Positions 44,620 to 53,556 of a stretch of DNA of 64,000 bases are shown here, piece by piece. The notes beneath the pieces are model-generated. The model worked only from the letters and a program-made list of their open reading frames with translations, made no database searches and had not been told where the DNA came from. The stretch is taken from contig NZ_JAHTKP010000005.1 in the NCBI RefSeq assembly GCF_019192735.1, forward strand, positions 1 to 64,000. Reading direction: 5' to 3'. Every line of letters begins with the position of its first letter. Position 1 is the first letter of the stretch. The translations under genes were made by a program, and so were the position numbers. The stretch is from Kitasatospora aureofaciens (GTDB taxonomy: Bacteria > Actinomycetota > Actinomycetes > Streptomycetales > Streptomycetaceae).

Positions 44620-45294
44620 TCAGCGCGAGCGGCGCGACAGCCGCTCGACGTCCATCAGGACCACCGCACGCGCCTCCAGCTTCAGCCAGCCGCGGCCGGC
44701 GAAGTCGGCGAGCGCCTTGTTGACCGTCTCGCGGGAGGCGCCGACCAGCTGGGCCAGCTCTTCCTGGGTGAGGTCGTGGGCGACGTGGATGCCCTCCTCG
44801 GACTGCACGCCGAAGCGGCGCGAGAGGTCCAGCAGGGCCTTGGCGACGCGCCCGGGCACGTCGGAGAAGACCAGGTCGGACATCACGTCGTTGGTGCGGC
44901 GCAGGCGGCGGGCGATGGCCCGCAGCAGCGCGATGGAGACCTCGGGGCGGGCGTGCAGCCAGGGCTGGAGGTCGCCGTGGCCGAGGCCGAGCAGCTTGAC
45001 CTCGGTCAGCGCGCTGGCGGTCGCGGTGCGCGGGCCCGGGTCGAACAGCGACAGTTCGCCGATCATCTCGCTGGGGCCGAGGACGGCGAGCATGTTCTCG
45101 CGTCCGTCCGGCGAGGCGCGGTGCAGCTTGACCTTGCCCTCGGCGACGACGTACAGCCGGTCGCCCGGGTCGCCCTCGTGGAACAGCGACTCACCACGGG
45201 CGAGGGTGACCTCGGTCATGGAAGCGCGCAGCTCGCCGGCCTGTTCGTCGTCGAGTGCCGCGAAGAGTGCGGCGCGCCGCAGAACGTCGTCCAC
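44620..45294 (-). CDS. crp: Crp/Fnr-family transcriptional regulator (cAMP receptor protein)
   Basis: The product is 224 aa. The cyclic-nucleotide-binding domain has LYVVAEGKVKLHRASPDGRE and the phosphate-binding cassette GELSLFDPGPRTATA. The C-terminal winged helix has LTQEELAQLVGASRETVNKA. This is the single actinomycete Crp that in S. coelicolor controls germination, growth and antibiotic production. GTG at 45292-45294 is the usual start. Confidence 0.93.
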   Translation of the reverse strand: MDDVLRRAALFAALDDEQAGELRASMTEVTLARGESLFHEGDPGDRLYVVAEGKVKLHRASPDGRENMLAVLGPSEMIGELSLFDPGPRTATASALTEVKLLGLGHGDLQPWLHARPEVSIALLRAIARRLRRTNDVMSDLVFSDVPGRVAKALLDLSRRFGVQSEEGIHVAHDLTQEELAQLVGASRETVNKALADFAGRGWLKLEARAVVLMDVERLSRRSR

Positions 45295-45446
45295 GTGCTT
45301 CCTCCTTCTCGGCCGTTCGGCGGGTGGGCCGTCCGGCGCAAGTTCCGTTCAGTGTCCTGCATCACCAAGCATGGCGCATGTCGCTCCGATCATATGAGGA
45401 GGGGGTAGGCCGAGGTGTGCCGCGCGGGGCCATTCGTACCGACGGG

Positions 45447-46499
45447 CTATGCCGTATCGAAGGGGCGTCCGCCGGGTCGCGTCGCGGGGCCCGCAGGGTC
45501 GAACGCGGATTCGGTTGGGTCGAGCAGGGATTCGGCCACAGCTGTCCGGGCGTAGAGGACGGTGTGTCCAGCCCGGTGGGCGCTGGTCAGGCCCGCGGCG
45601 CGCAGCGCGGTGAGGTGCTGCGAGACACCTGCGACGGACAGGCCGGTGCGGCGGGCCAGCTCGGTGGTCGAGGCCGGCGCCTCCAACTCGGCCAGCAGCC
45701 GGGCCCGGGACTTGCCGAGGACGGCGGACAGCGCGTCCGAGCAGGTCCTGGGGCGGCGGGGCTCCCACAGGGTGGCCACGCCGCGCGCCGGGTAGATCAG
45801 CTGCGGCGGGTCGGGCGGCAGCACACGGGTCAGTACCCGGGGCCAGGCGAAGGCGGACGGCATGAGCAGCAGCCCCGCCCCGGCGTGCAGCCGGGTGACG
45901 GCGCAGTGCCGCCGTTCCAGGAGCAGCGCCGTGCCGTCCCAGCGGACCGTCTCGTGCAGGTCGTCCAGCACCCGGGCGGTGCCGTGCTCGGCGGCCTGCC
46001 GGGAGCGGTGGAACACGTCCGCCTCCAGCAGCGCGCGGATCCGGGCCCAGTAGGGGGCGAGCGCGATCTCCCAGTACGCCTCGATCTCGGCGGCGAGCTG
46101 CGGGAGACGGCCGGGCGGGTCGCGGTGGAGCGGCTCCAGGGCGGCGGGCAGCCGGCCGCCGGCCTCGGCGGCCACGATGTCGAGGTCGGCCCGGACCTGG
46201 GTGGTGCCGGCGGCGGTGATCGCGGCCAGTTCCTCGGCGAGGGTGGGGGCGGCGCCCGCCGGGGTGGGGTTGAGGAAGTCGGGCAGGTGGCCGGTGGGCG
46301 GGACCATCGCGGCCAGCCGGCCGCGGTCCAGCCCGGCGGCGGCGAGCCGGGCGCGGACCTGCCCGTCCCAGCGGCGGTGCAGCGCGGGGACGGGGGAGTG
46401 GGCGAGGGCGCGGAGGCTGGTCACCACCTCCTGCATGGGGGAGACGGCGAATCGGGTCTGTGCGATGTCGTTGGCGGAGAACGTCAGTGCCGTCTGCAT
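45447..46499 (-). CDS. DUF5937/ArsR-type winged-helix regulator
   Basis: The product is 350 aa beginning MQTALTFSANDIAQTRFAVS. A helical N-terminal domain of about 230 residues is followed by an ArsR-type winged helix (ELARRTGLSVAGVSQHLTAL; AGHTVLYART). This architecture is common in actinomycetes. ATG at 46497-46499 has GGAGGG upstream. It is divergent from the PEP-mutase-like gene and may regulate it. Confidence 0.85.
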   Translation of the reverse strand: MQTALTFSANDIAQTRFAVSPMQEVVTSLRALAHSPVPALHRRWDGQVRARLAAAGLDRGRLAAMVPPTGHLPDFLNPTPAGAAPTLAEELAAITAAGTTQVRADLDIVAAEAGGRLPAALEPLHRDPPGRLPQLAAEIEAYWEIALAPYWARIRALLEADVFHRSRQAAEHGTARVLDDLHETVRWDGTALLLERRHCAVTRLHAGAGLLLMPSAFAWPRVLTRVLPPDPPQLIYPARGVATLWEPRRPRTCSDALSAVLGKSRARLLAELEAPASTTELARRTGLSVAGVSQHLTALRAAGLTSAHRAGHTVLYARTAVAESLLDPTESAFDPAGPATRPGGRPFDTA

Positions 46500-46633
46500 G
46501 CGGGCCCCTCCCGGAAGATTCGGCCTCAGCTTAATCACTGGCGGGCCGTCAGGGCCGGGCCGCACGATGCCCGGGACGCGCCGCACCCGAGGAAGCGCCG
46601 CAACCGATCCGTACGAAAGCCGGTGACCCCCGC

Positions 46634-47482
46634 ATGTCCACTAACACTGCGTCCACCCACACTGCCACCCCCGCGTTGCGCGAGCGGGCGCTGAAGCTGC
46701 GGGAGCTCGGCGCGGAGGGCGTGCTCGTCCTGCCCAACGCCTGGGACGCGGGCAGCGCCGCCGTGATCGCCTCGGCCGGCGCCCCGGCGATCGCCACCAC
46801 CAGCGGCGGCGTCTCCTGGTCGCTCGGGCACGGCGACGGCCAGCGGCTGGGCCGTGCGGAGATGGCCGAGGCGGCCCGCCGGATCGTCGCGGCGGTGGAC
46901 GTGCCGGTCACCGTCGACGCCGAGGGCGGCTACGGCCCGCTGCCCGCCGATGTCGCCGCGACCGTCACGGCGCTGGTCGGGGCGGGTGCGGTCGGCGTGA
47001 ACCTGGAGGACTCGACGGCCGTCGGCGGCCCGCTGTTCCCGGTGGCCGAGCAGGCCGCGCGGCTGCGGGCGGCCCGGACGGCGGCGGTCGGGGCCGGTCT
47101 GCCGGAGCTGGTGGTCAACGCCCGGACGGACGTCTTCCTGTTCGGGCTGGGCGGCCTCGACGACGTGCTGGTCCGGGCCGAGGCCTACGCGGAGGCGGGC
47201 GCCGACGGCCTGTTCGTCCCCGGGCTGCTGGACCTCGGCGCGCTGGCCGAGCTGTGCGAGCGCTCCCCGCTGCCGGTGAATGCGATGGCCGTCGCGGGCG
47301 GTCCGACCGTCGCCGAACTCGCCGCTACGGGGGTGCGGCGGGTCAGCGTCGGCACCGGCCTCGCCCAGCTCGCGTACACCGCCGCCCGTCGGGCCGCCGC
47401 CGAGCTGCTGGGCGCCGGGACGCTGGCGGAGCTGGACGGCTCGCTCGGGTTCGGCGAGCTGAACGCGCTGTACCGGGGCTGA
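46634..47482 (+). CDS. isocitrate lyase/PEP mutase-family enzyme
   Basis: The product is 282 aa with a TIM-barrel layout. VLPNAWDAGSAAVIASAGAP is the typical start, VTVDAEGGYGP carries metal-binding Asp/Glu, and GAVGVNLEDS follows. The Cys of true lyases (KKCGH motif) is absent, as in the family of PEP phosphonomutase or oxaloacetate decarboxylase-like proteins. Reaction unknown. Divergent from the ArsR-type regulator. Confidence 0.85.
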   Translation: MSTNTASTHTATPALRERALKLRELGAEGVLVLPNAWDAGSAAVIASAGAPAIATTSGGVSWSLGHGDGQRLGRAEMAEAARRIVAAVDVPVTVDAEGGYGPLPADVAATVTALVGAGAVGVNLEDSTAVGGPLFPVAEQAARLRAARTAAVGAGLPELVVNARTDVFLFGLGGLDDVLVRAEAYAEAGADGLFVPGLLDLGALAELCERSPLPVNAMAVAGGPTVAELAATGVRRVSVGTGLAQLAYTAARRAAAELLGAGTLAELDGSLGFGELNALYRG

Positions 47483-47531
47483 ATGCGTCGTGCCGCGACT
47501 GAGCGCGCTGGACCGGGCCTGAACGTGCTGG

Positions 47532-47578
47532 ACCGGGGTTGATCGGCCCCTCCCCCGAGCGGGCCGATCAACCCCGGT
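47532..47578. terminator. bidirectional terminator between PEP-mutase-like and MFS genes
   Basis: ACCGGGGTTGATCGGCCC and its exact complement enclose an 11-nt loop between convergent genes. Confidence 0.9.
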
Positions 47579-47588
47579 GGTCCGGGGA

Positions 47589-48884
47589 TCAGGCAGCCGG
47601 CGGCGGCAGTTCGCGCAGCCGGCTGACCGGGGAGAGGGCCAGCGGGACGAGCATCAGGGCCGAGCCGACGGCGATCGCGGCGAGCCCCTGGCGCAGCCCC
47701 ATCGCCCCGCCGATGACGCCGCCGAGCAGGCCGCCCAGCGAGCCGCCGCCGAACAGCAGGGTCCGGAACGCCGCGTTCATCCGGCCCATCAGCGCCGGCG
47801 GCGTCAGCGTCTGCCGCAGGCTGACCATCACCACGCCGGCCACGCCGAGGCCCAGGTAGCTGACGAAGAACGAGCCGACGAACAGAGCCATCCGCACTGC
47901 CTTGGGGCCGTCCGCGAACGGGATCAGCAGCGGGCCCGCGAAGATCGCCGCCATCGACACCGCGTAGACCGCGCCGAGCCGGAACCGCTTGACGACCCGT
48001 CCGGAGAGCGCCGCGCCGACCAGGCCGCCGACCGAGGAGGCGGAGAACACGACGCCGATCTCGGTGGGCGTCAGCCCCTGGTCGCGCACCGCGTACAGGA
48101 CGAACATCGTCCACACCGAGATCATGGAGAAGTTGCAGAACGGCCCGACCAGGGCGAGCGGGCGCAGGATGCGGTCGCCGAAGACCCAGCGCAGCCCCTC
48201 GGCCAGCTCCCGCCCCAGGTGGCGCCCTTGCGCGGGCGGCTCGGGGCGCGGCTCCGGCGTGCGGATCCACAGCAGCGTCACCAGCGAGACCAGGTAAGAG
48301 AAGGCGTCCACCACCAGCGTGACCGGCGCGCTCAGGGCGCCGACCAGCACGCCCGCCAGGCCGGGGCCGGCGACGTCCGCCGTGGACGAGGTGACGCCGA
48401 GCTTCTGGTTGGCCTCGACGTAGTGCTTCGGGTCCTTCACCAGGGTGGGGACGAAGGACATCCAGCTGACGTCGAACAGGACCGAGAAGACGCCGATCGC
48501 GCAGGCGAGCGTCAGCAGCACCGGCAGCGTCAGGTGGTGGGTCGCGGCGAGCAGCGGGATCAGGCCGATGAGCACCATCCGGGCGCCGTTGGCCAGCAGC
48601 ATGACGCGCTTGCGCCGCATCCGGTCGACCAGGACGCCGAAGAGCAGGGCGAGGCCGAGGTACGGGACGAGCTGCAGGAAGCGCAGCAGCCCGACCTGCT
48701 CCGGGGTGGCGTTGAAGGCGATGACGGCGGTGAGGGGCAGGGCCAGGGTGGTGACCTGGGTGCCGAGCAGCGAGAGCGTTTCGCCGGACCAGAACTTGAG
48801 GAAGTCCCGGTTGTGCCGCAGCGGGGCCGTCGGCTGCTCGGCCGAGCGGGTCTGCGGGTCGGGCCCGATCAGTGTCGCAGTCAT
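47589..48884 (-). CDS. MFS transporter
   Basis: The product is 431 aa with 12 predicted helices. It starts FLKFWSGETLSLLGTQVTTL, typical of DHA3-type drug efflux proteins, and the loop FGVLVDRMRRKRVM carries the MFS motif A. ATG at 48882-48884 follows GGGGAGC. It is divergent from the CGNR regulator across an inverted repeat and is likely its target. Confidence 0.88.
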   Translation of the reverse strand: MTATLIGPDPQTRSAEQPTAPLRHNRDFLKFWSGETLSLLGTQVTTLALPLTAVIAFNATPEQVGLLRFLQLVPYLGLALLFGVLVDRMRRKRVMLLANGARMVLIGLIPLLAATHHLTLPVLLTLACAIGVFSVLFDVSWMSFVPTLVKDPKHYVEANQKLGVTSSTADVAGPGLAGVLVGALSAPVTLVVDAFSYLVSLVTLLWIRTPEPRPEPPAQGRHLGRELAEGLRWVFGDRILRPLALVGPFCNFSMISVWTMFVLYAVRDQGLTPTEIGVVFSASSVGGLVGAALSGRVVKRFRLGAVYAVSMAAIFAGPLLIPFADGPKAVRMALFVGSFFVSYLGLGVAGVVMVSLRQTLTPPALMGRMNAAFRTLLFGGGSLGGLLGGVIGGAMGLRQGLAAIAVGSALMLVPLALSPVSRLRELPPPAA

Positions 48885-48910
48885 CCGGTGGTGCTCCCCC
48901 CGAGTCGTTT

Positions 48911-48986
48911 CTAATGGTTGTCGCGTGATCAACCGCTAGAATCATGGCAGCTGGACTTGATGGTTGCAAGGGGTGGCTACCATTAG
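48911..48986. promoter_or_regulatory. operator-like repeats between MFS and CGNR genes
   Basis: CTAATGGT at 48911 and ACCATTAG at 48979 are inverted copies. Inside, GGTTG-N9-CAACC (48916-48934) forms another dyad, and ATGGTTG occurs twice. Each end lies near one of the divergent starts. Confidence 0.65.
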
Positions 48987-48989
48987 GTC

Positions 48990-49574
48990 ATGGTTACCGT
49001 CACCGCTCAGAGGGCTGCGGCGGGCTCGTCCGGGTCCGCCCTGCCGCTCGCCGTTGCGTTCGCGAACACGCTCGTCGCCGTCCGGGGAAAGGTCCGGGAG
49101 ACGCTCGGGACCCCGGACGAACTCGCCGCCTGGCTGGCGGCCAACACTGGTGCCCCGGAGGTGGCCGTCGGCGCACCCGACCTGACGGCGTTCCGGGCTC
49201 TGCGCGACGCGGTCCGGGCCGTCCTGCGCGCGTACGTCGACGGCGAGCCGGCCCCCGCCGCCGAGGTCGAGCGGATCAACGAGGCGTCCGCCGCCGCCCC
49301 GCGCTGGCCGGTCCTGACGCCCGCCGGGGCCGGGTACGCCGTCACCCAGCGGACCGACCGCGATCCCCTCCCGGCCGCGCTCGCCGCCCTCGCCCACGGC
49401 ACCGCCGACCTGCTCGGCGGTCCGCTCGCCGCCGACCTGCGGGCCTGTCACGGGCCGGGCTGCGTCCAGTTCTTCGTCAAGGACCACCCGCGCCGCGAGT
49501 GGTGCGGTCCCGGCTGCGGCAACCGCGCCCGGGCCGCCCGCCACTACCACCGGCAGCGCGAGCAGTCGGCGTAG
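48990..49574 (+). CDS. CGNR zinc-finger (ABATE-domain) regulator
   Basis: The product is 194 aa. The N-terminal stress-response ABATE domain (LAVAFANTLVAVRGKVRETL) precedes the C-terminal CGNR finger: CHGPGCVQFFVKDHPRREWC, then GPGCGNRARAARHYHR. Such proteins are thought to bind DNA and control adjacent transporters. ATG at 48990 is just after the ACCATTAG arm. Confidence 0.88.
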   Translation: MVTVTAQRAAAGSSGSALPLAVAFANTLVAVRGKVRETLGTPDELAAWLAANTGAPEVAVGAPDLTAFRALRDAVRAVLRAYVDGEPAPAAEVERINEASAAAPRWPVLTPAGAGYAVTQRTDRDPLPAALAALAHGTADLLGGPLAADLRACHGPGCVQFFVKDHPRREWCGPGCGNRARAARHYHRQREQSA

Positions 49575-49599
49575 AAGCGACGCCACGCAGAAATGACAG

Positions 49600-49632
49600 T
49601 GCGCCCCGGAGGATCAATCCATCCGGGGCGCA
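49600..49632. terminator. terminator after the CGNR gene
   Basis: TGCGCCCCGGA and TCCGGGGCGCA pair around an 11-nt loop. Confidence 0.85.
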
Positions 49633-49649
49633 TGGCCATTGAGCGTCGG

Positions 49650-49915
49650 TCAGCCGGTGGAGCCCAGCTCGCCCAGAGCCTTCTCGATCTTGGCGCGGTG
49701 CGCCGCCTCCCACTCGTCGAGCGTCTCGGCGGCCTCCTTGGCCGGCTTCGGTGCAGCATCAGGTTGTCGCCGGGCGGGCACTGCATGGTGAAGGCCGGAC
49801 CGGCCACCCGGGGCGGGCCCGCCCACAGCGGACGGATGCCGATGTCCATCACCTGGGCGCGGCCGAGGAGGTCGGCCAGGGTGGTGGTGGGAATGTCCGT
49901 GAAGTCGTGGTCCAT
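49650..49915 (-). pseudogene. RraA-family gene with internal deletion
   Basis: From ATG at 49913-49915 the chain starts MDHDFTDIPTTTLADLLGRA and reaches FTMQCPPGDNLMLH, the N-terminal third of RraA-like/demethylmenaquinone methyltransferase-like proteins. It then passes, in another frame, to AKEAAETLDEWEAAHRAKIE and GELGSTG-stop, a plausible C-terminal helix. Around 100 central residues including the active site are missing. Confidence 0.65.
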
Positions 49916-49986
49916 GGTCTGCCGCGTTGTTCGACTGGTCGGTCGGTGCTGTCGGCGCAATATCGGACCGGCCCGCGTGGTGAGCT

Positions 49987-50787
49987 TCAGACGGTCGGCC
50001 GGGCGAAGAACTCGGCCAGCACCGGCGCCAGGACGTCGGCGGCCACCTCGTGCGTCTGGTCCGCCAGCGTCCGGTACTCGGCGCCCGGGACGGCCGCGGC
50101 GACCTCGCGGGCCGGCGCGCGCAGCAGCTCCGGGCTGGCGCCGCCGTCGAGCACGAGCGCGGGCACGGCCACCTCGGCGAGGACCTCGACCGGGACGGAC
50201 CCGCCCGTCTTCGCCCCCAGGGCGGCGGCGTCGTAGGCGAGCGTCGGCGCCACGGCCTCGAAGGCCGGCCACACCGGCGCGCCGCGCATCTGGTCCACCA
50301 TCCCGGCCGGCATGCCGACGAAGGTCATGAACCGGGCGGCGGCGTCGCTGCGCCGACCCTCGGCGAGCGCCGCATCCAGGTCCTCCAGGTACGCGGTGAA
50401 CCGCTCGCGCTGCCCGTCCTCGGTGCTGAACGGCGGCTCGTAGACGGCGATGTGGCTGATCCCGACCCCGCTCGCGGCGGCCCGCAGCGCGAGCGCCGCG
50501 CCGGAGGAGACCCCGATCACGCGGGCCGAGCCACCGGCGGCCTCGATGACGGCCGCCAGGTCCTCGATCTCGCGCTCGACGGCGAACGGCGCGGTGTCCC
50601 CGCTCGCCCCGCGCCCGCGGCGGTCGTAGGTGTAGGCGGTGTGGTGCGCCGCCAGCTGCTCGGCCACCGCCGTGCCGGGCCCGAACGCCCGGTGGCAGAG
50701 CGCGCCGTCGACGAAGACGACGGCCGGGCCGGAGCCGGTGACGGAGTAGGCGATCGCGGTGCCGTCGGCGGAGACAACGGTGTTCAT
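49987..50787 (-). CDS. alpha/beta hydrolase
   Basis: The product is 266 aa. VVFVDGALCHRAFGPG replaces the usual HG oxyanion motif, YDRRGRGASGDT is typical, and the nucleophile elbow is VIGVSSGAALAL (Ser near 96). The His is in DQTHEVA. Related proteins are common, uncharacterised actinomycete esterases. It precedes a DUF1772 gene region and a TetR gene. Confidence 0.85.
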   Translation of the reverse strand: MNTVVSADGTAIAYSVTGSGPAVVFVDGALCHRAFGPGTAVAEQLAAHHTAYTYDRRGRGASGDTAPFAVEREIEDLAAVIEAAGGSARVIGVSSGAALALRAAASGVGISHIAVYEPPFSTEDGQRERFTAYLEDLDAALAEGRRSDAAARFMTFVGMPAGMVDQMRGAPVWPAFEAVAPTLAYDAAALGAKTGGSVPVEVLAEVAVPALVLDGGASPELLRAPAREVAAAVPGAEYRTLADQTHEVAADVLAPVLAEFFARPTV

Positions 50788-50922
50788 GGGGGTTCCCTTC
50801 GGGGGTCTGCTTCTTGCGCGTTTCTCGCGTGCTTTCGCAGGGGTAGACCGGGCACCGCCGCAGAACTCATCGCTCTCGGGCAGAAATCTTTTCGGGTTTT
50901 CTGCGCGGGGCTTCCCGGGCCG

Positions 50923-51369
50923 TCACACCAGGGCGACGACCAGCAGGACGAACGCCGTGACGATGACCGCGACGCGCACGTAGTGGAACCGGTCCCAGCG
51001 GCCCAGCTGCTGCCGCCAGTCCGCCGGGACGCTCTCGGTGGTCCACCGGGCCACCCGGGAGTTGATCGGGACGAGCAGGGCGACCGACATCACCACGCTG
51101 AGAACGAGCAGCCCGGCGGCCGTGGCGACCAGCCCCGCCCCCGCGCCGCCCCACGCCACCGCCGACCAGACCACTCCGAGCACGACCGAGCCGATGTACC
51201 AGAACGGCATGACCCGGCCGAGGAGCCGGGCCCCCGCGGTGCGGGCCGCGAGGCCGCCGTTGTGCGGCAGCCCGTCGACGATCGGGTTGACGAAGGCCGC
51301 CACCGCGAACTCCACGCCCACCAGCAGGCCGACGACCACGACGGTGACGACGGCGAGTGCGTTCTGCAT
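50923..51369 (-). CDS. DUF1772/anthrone oxygenase-like membrane protein
   Basis: The product is 148 aa with four predicted helices. GVEFAVAAFVNPIVDGLPHN near the N terminus and LVPINSRVARWTTESVPADW between helices 3 and 4 are the DUF1772 pattern; some members are anthrone oxygenases. It is divergent from a TetR regulator with two palindromes between, so it is likely repressed by it. Confidence 0.85.
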   Translation of the reverse strand: MQNALAVVTVVVVGLLVGVEFAVAAFVNPIVDGLPHNGGLAARTAGARLLGRVMPFWYIGSVVLGVVWSAVAWGGAGAGLVATAAGLLVLSVVMSVALLVPINSRVARWTTESVPADWRQQLGRWDRFHYVRVAVIVTAFVLLVVALV

Positions 51370-51401
51370 GTTCCCTCCCGAGGCTTCCGGCGCATCGCAG
51401 T

Positions 51402-51416
51402 TCTAGCGCCGCTAGA
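51402..51416. promoter_or_regulatory. TetR operator candidate 1
   Basis: TCTAGCGCCGCTAGA is a 15-bp perfect dyad between the DUF1772 and TetR genes. Confidence 0.7.
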
Positions 51417-51452
51417 TTCTGGTGTGATGCTAGACCGGCCTCTGCTCGAATG

Positions 51453-51467
51453 TCTAGCAGTGCTAGA
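51453..51467. promoter_or_regulatory. TetR operator candidate 2
   Basis: TCTAGCAGTGCTAGA has the same half-sites as the dyad at 51402 and ends 8 bp before the TetR start, fitting autorepression. A single TGCTAGA half-site lies between them at about 51428. Confidence 0.7.
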
Positions 51468-51475
51468 ATCCAGTC

Positions 51476-52054
51476 ATGTCGGTACAGGAACGCAAGGAAC
51501 GCGAACGGGCCCACCGCCACCAGCTGATCGTCGCGACAGCCCGCGAACTCGCCGAGTCCCAGGGCTGGGACGCCGTCACCACACGCCGGCTCGCCGAGCG
51601 CATCGAGTACAGCCAGCCCGTGATCTACGGGCACTTCCGCGAGGGCAAGCGCGAGATCGTCGGGGCCGTCGCACTGGAGGGCTTCGCCGAGCTGACGGCG
51701 GCGATCCGGCGAGCGGTGGCCGACGGTCCGGCTGGCCGGGCGGCGGTGGCGGCGCTCGCCGGGGCGTACGTCGACTTCGCCGGGCGCAACCCCGCGCTGT
51801 ACGACGCGATGTTCCTCCTCGACACCGGCCTGCCGTTCGCCGTCGAGGCGACCCCGGCGCCGCTGCGCGAGGCCTTCGGGACGCTGGTCGAGACGCTCGG
51901 GGAAGTCGCGGGGGACGCCGATCCGGCCGTCTTCGTGGAAGTGTTCTGGTCGGCCCTGCACGGGCTGGTCTCGCTCACCCGCTCCGGCCGCCTGCCCCGC
52001 GAGGCGGCGGCGCAGCGGCTCACCGTCCTGGTGGACCGCTTCGCCGGGGGCTGA
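51476..52054 (+). CDS. TetR-family regulator
   Basis: The product is 192 aa. The HTH is QLIVATARELAESQGWDAVT followed by TRRLAERIEYSQPVIYGHFR. The C-terminal ligand domain is of the TetR_C_33-like kind (AYVDFAGRNPALYDAMFLLD). It lies divergent from the DUF1772 gene with matching palindromes near its start. Confidence 0.92.
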   Translation: MSVQERKERERAHRHQLIVATARELAESQGWDAVTTRRLAERIEYSQPVIYGHFREGKREIVGAVALEGFAELTAAIRRAVADGPAGRAAVAALAGAYVDFAGRNPALYDAMFLLDTGLPFAVEATPAPLREAFGTLVETLGEVAGDADPAVFVEVFWSALHGLVSLTRSGRLPREAAAQRLTVLVDRFAGG

Positions 52055-52186
52055 CGCCCGACTCCCGGGTCCCCGCCTCGGCGACCGTGTTCCCCCGGCA
52101 CCCCCGCTGACCATGACGGATGTCATGTCGGACAGGTGCGCAAGGACACTGACGAGGCCTCAGCGCCCGCTCGTAATGTTGTGGCC

Positions 52187-52615
52187 ATGGAGATCACGAA
52201 GAGCACCTCGACCCCGGCCCGCCGCACCGAGTGGAGCCTGGCCCTGCTGGGCGGCCTCAAGCACCAGGGCGAGTTCGAGGCCCGCGAGCGCACGGTGCAC
52301 GTCGCCGCGGTCGGCGGGGCCAAGCTCGACCACACCGACGCCGAGCTCCCGGCCGGTCCGACGCACCTGGTCAAGGCGGCCCTGGTGGGCGGCGCGGAGC
52401 TGGCCTACCCCGAGGGCGCTTCGGCCGAGGTGGACGCGTTCTCGGTGTTCGGCGGTGTCGACCTGACGGTCCCGGCCGGCACCACGGTCGAGGTCAGCGG
52501 GTTCTCCCTGCTCGGCGGCCGCAGCAAGGGCATCGCCGGCGAGCCCGGCGGCCCGGTGGTCAAGGTCCGCTCCTACTCGCTCGTCGGCGGCGTCAAGGTC
52601 CGCCAGGGCCGGTAA
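52187..52615 (+). CDS. beta-solenoid protein related to cell wall-active antibiotic response proteins
   Basis: The product is 142 aa without membrane helix. Strand repeats such as LALLGGLKHQGEF, VAAVGGAKLDHTDAEL, LVGGAELAYPEG and SVFGGVDLTVPAGTTVEVSG resemble the C-terminal LiaF/DUF2154 domain. ATG at 52187 lies 10 bp after a TAATGT -10-like sequence, so the message may be nearly leaderless. Role unknown; relatives react to envelope stress. Confidence 0.7.
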   Translation: MEITKSTSTPARRTEWSLALLGGLKHQGEFEARERTVHVAAVGGAKLDHTDAELPAGPTHLVKAALVGGAELAYPEGASAEVDAFSVFGGVDLTVPAGTTVEVSGFSLLGGRSKGIAGEPGGPVVKVRSYSLVGGVKVRQGR

Positions 52616-52695
52616 CCCCTGCCGCGCCCCCGCCGGGCGCTGCGGACGTGGCCAATGCGGCGCACGGGTTCGGCTGTCCGGCGTAGCCTTCGTCC

Positions 52696-53556
52696 ATGGC
52701 AGAGAGCAAGGTCCGGAAGACCGCGGCCAAGCCGGCGGTGAAACCGAGGAAGCCGGAGTCGCGGCTGGCGATGGTGCGGCGGGCGCGGAGGATCAACCGG
52801 GAGCTGGCGGAGCTGTATCCGTACGCGCATCCGGAGCTGGACTTCGAGAACCCGTTCCAGCTGCTGGTGGCGACGGTGCTGTCGGCGCAGACGACGGACC
52901 TGCGGGTGAACCAGACGACGCCGGCGCTGTTCGCGACGTACCCGACGCCGGAGGACATGGCGGCGGCGAACCCGGAGGAGCTGGAGGAGATCATCCGCCC
53001 GACCGGGTTCTTCCGGAACAAGGCGAAGTCGCTGATCGGCCTGTCGATCGCGCTGCGCGACGAGTTCGGCGGCGAGGTCCCGGGCCGCCTCGACGACCTG
53101 GTGACCCTGCCCGGCGTCGGCCGCAAGACCGCGAACGTCGTCCTCGGCAACGCCTTCGGCGTCCCCGGGATCACCGTGGACACCCACTTCGGGCGGCTGG
53201 CCCGGCGCTTCGGCTGGACCGCCGAGGAGGACCCGGTGAAGGTCGAGGCGGCCGTCGCCGAGATCTTCCCGAAGTCCGAGTGGACGATGCTGTCGCACCG
53301 GGTGGTCTTCCACGGCCGCCGGATCTGCCACTCCCAGAAGCCCGCTTGCGGGGCCTGCCCGATCGCGCCGCTCTGCCCGTCGTACGGCGAGGGCGAGACC
53401 GATCCGGAGAAGGCGAAGAAGCTGCTCAAGTACGAGCTGGGCGGTCAGCCCGGCCAGCGGCTGAAGCCCCCGGGGGACTTCCCCGGCGAGGCCGCCGCCC
53501 GCGCCGACGCCGCCGCCCACCAGGGGCGGGTCGCGGACCTGGCGGTGGGCGAGTGA
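52696..53556 (+). CDS. nth: endonuclease III
   Basis: The product is 286 aa. The helix-hairpin-helix [18 protein letters not shown] contains the catalytic Lys, [12 protein letters not shown] the catalytic Asp, and [17 protein letters not shown] the 4Fe-4S cluster ligands. It removes oxidised pyrimidines from DNA. An N-terminal basic extension (25 residues) and a C-terminal tail of about 50 residues exceed the E. coli protein. Its stop overlaps the next ATG (TGATG-type). Confidence 0.95.
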   Translation: MAESKVRKTAAKPAVKPRKPESRLAMVRRARRINRELAELYPYAHPELDFENPFQLLVATVLSAQTTDLRVNQTTPALFATYPTPEDMAAANPEELEEIIRPTGFFRNKAKSLIGLSIALRDEFGGEVPGRLDDLVTLPGVGRKTANVVLGNAFGVPGITVDTHFGRLARRFGWTAEEDPVKVEAAVAEIFPKSEWTMLSHRVVFHGRRICHSQKPACGACPIAPLCPSYGEGETDPEKAKKLLKYELGGQPGQRLKPPGDFPGEAAARADAAAHQGRVADLAVGE

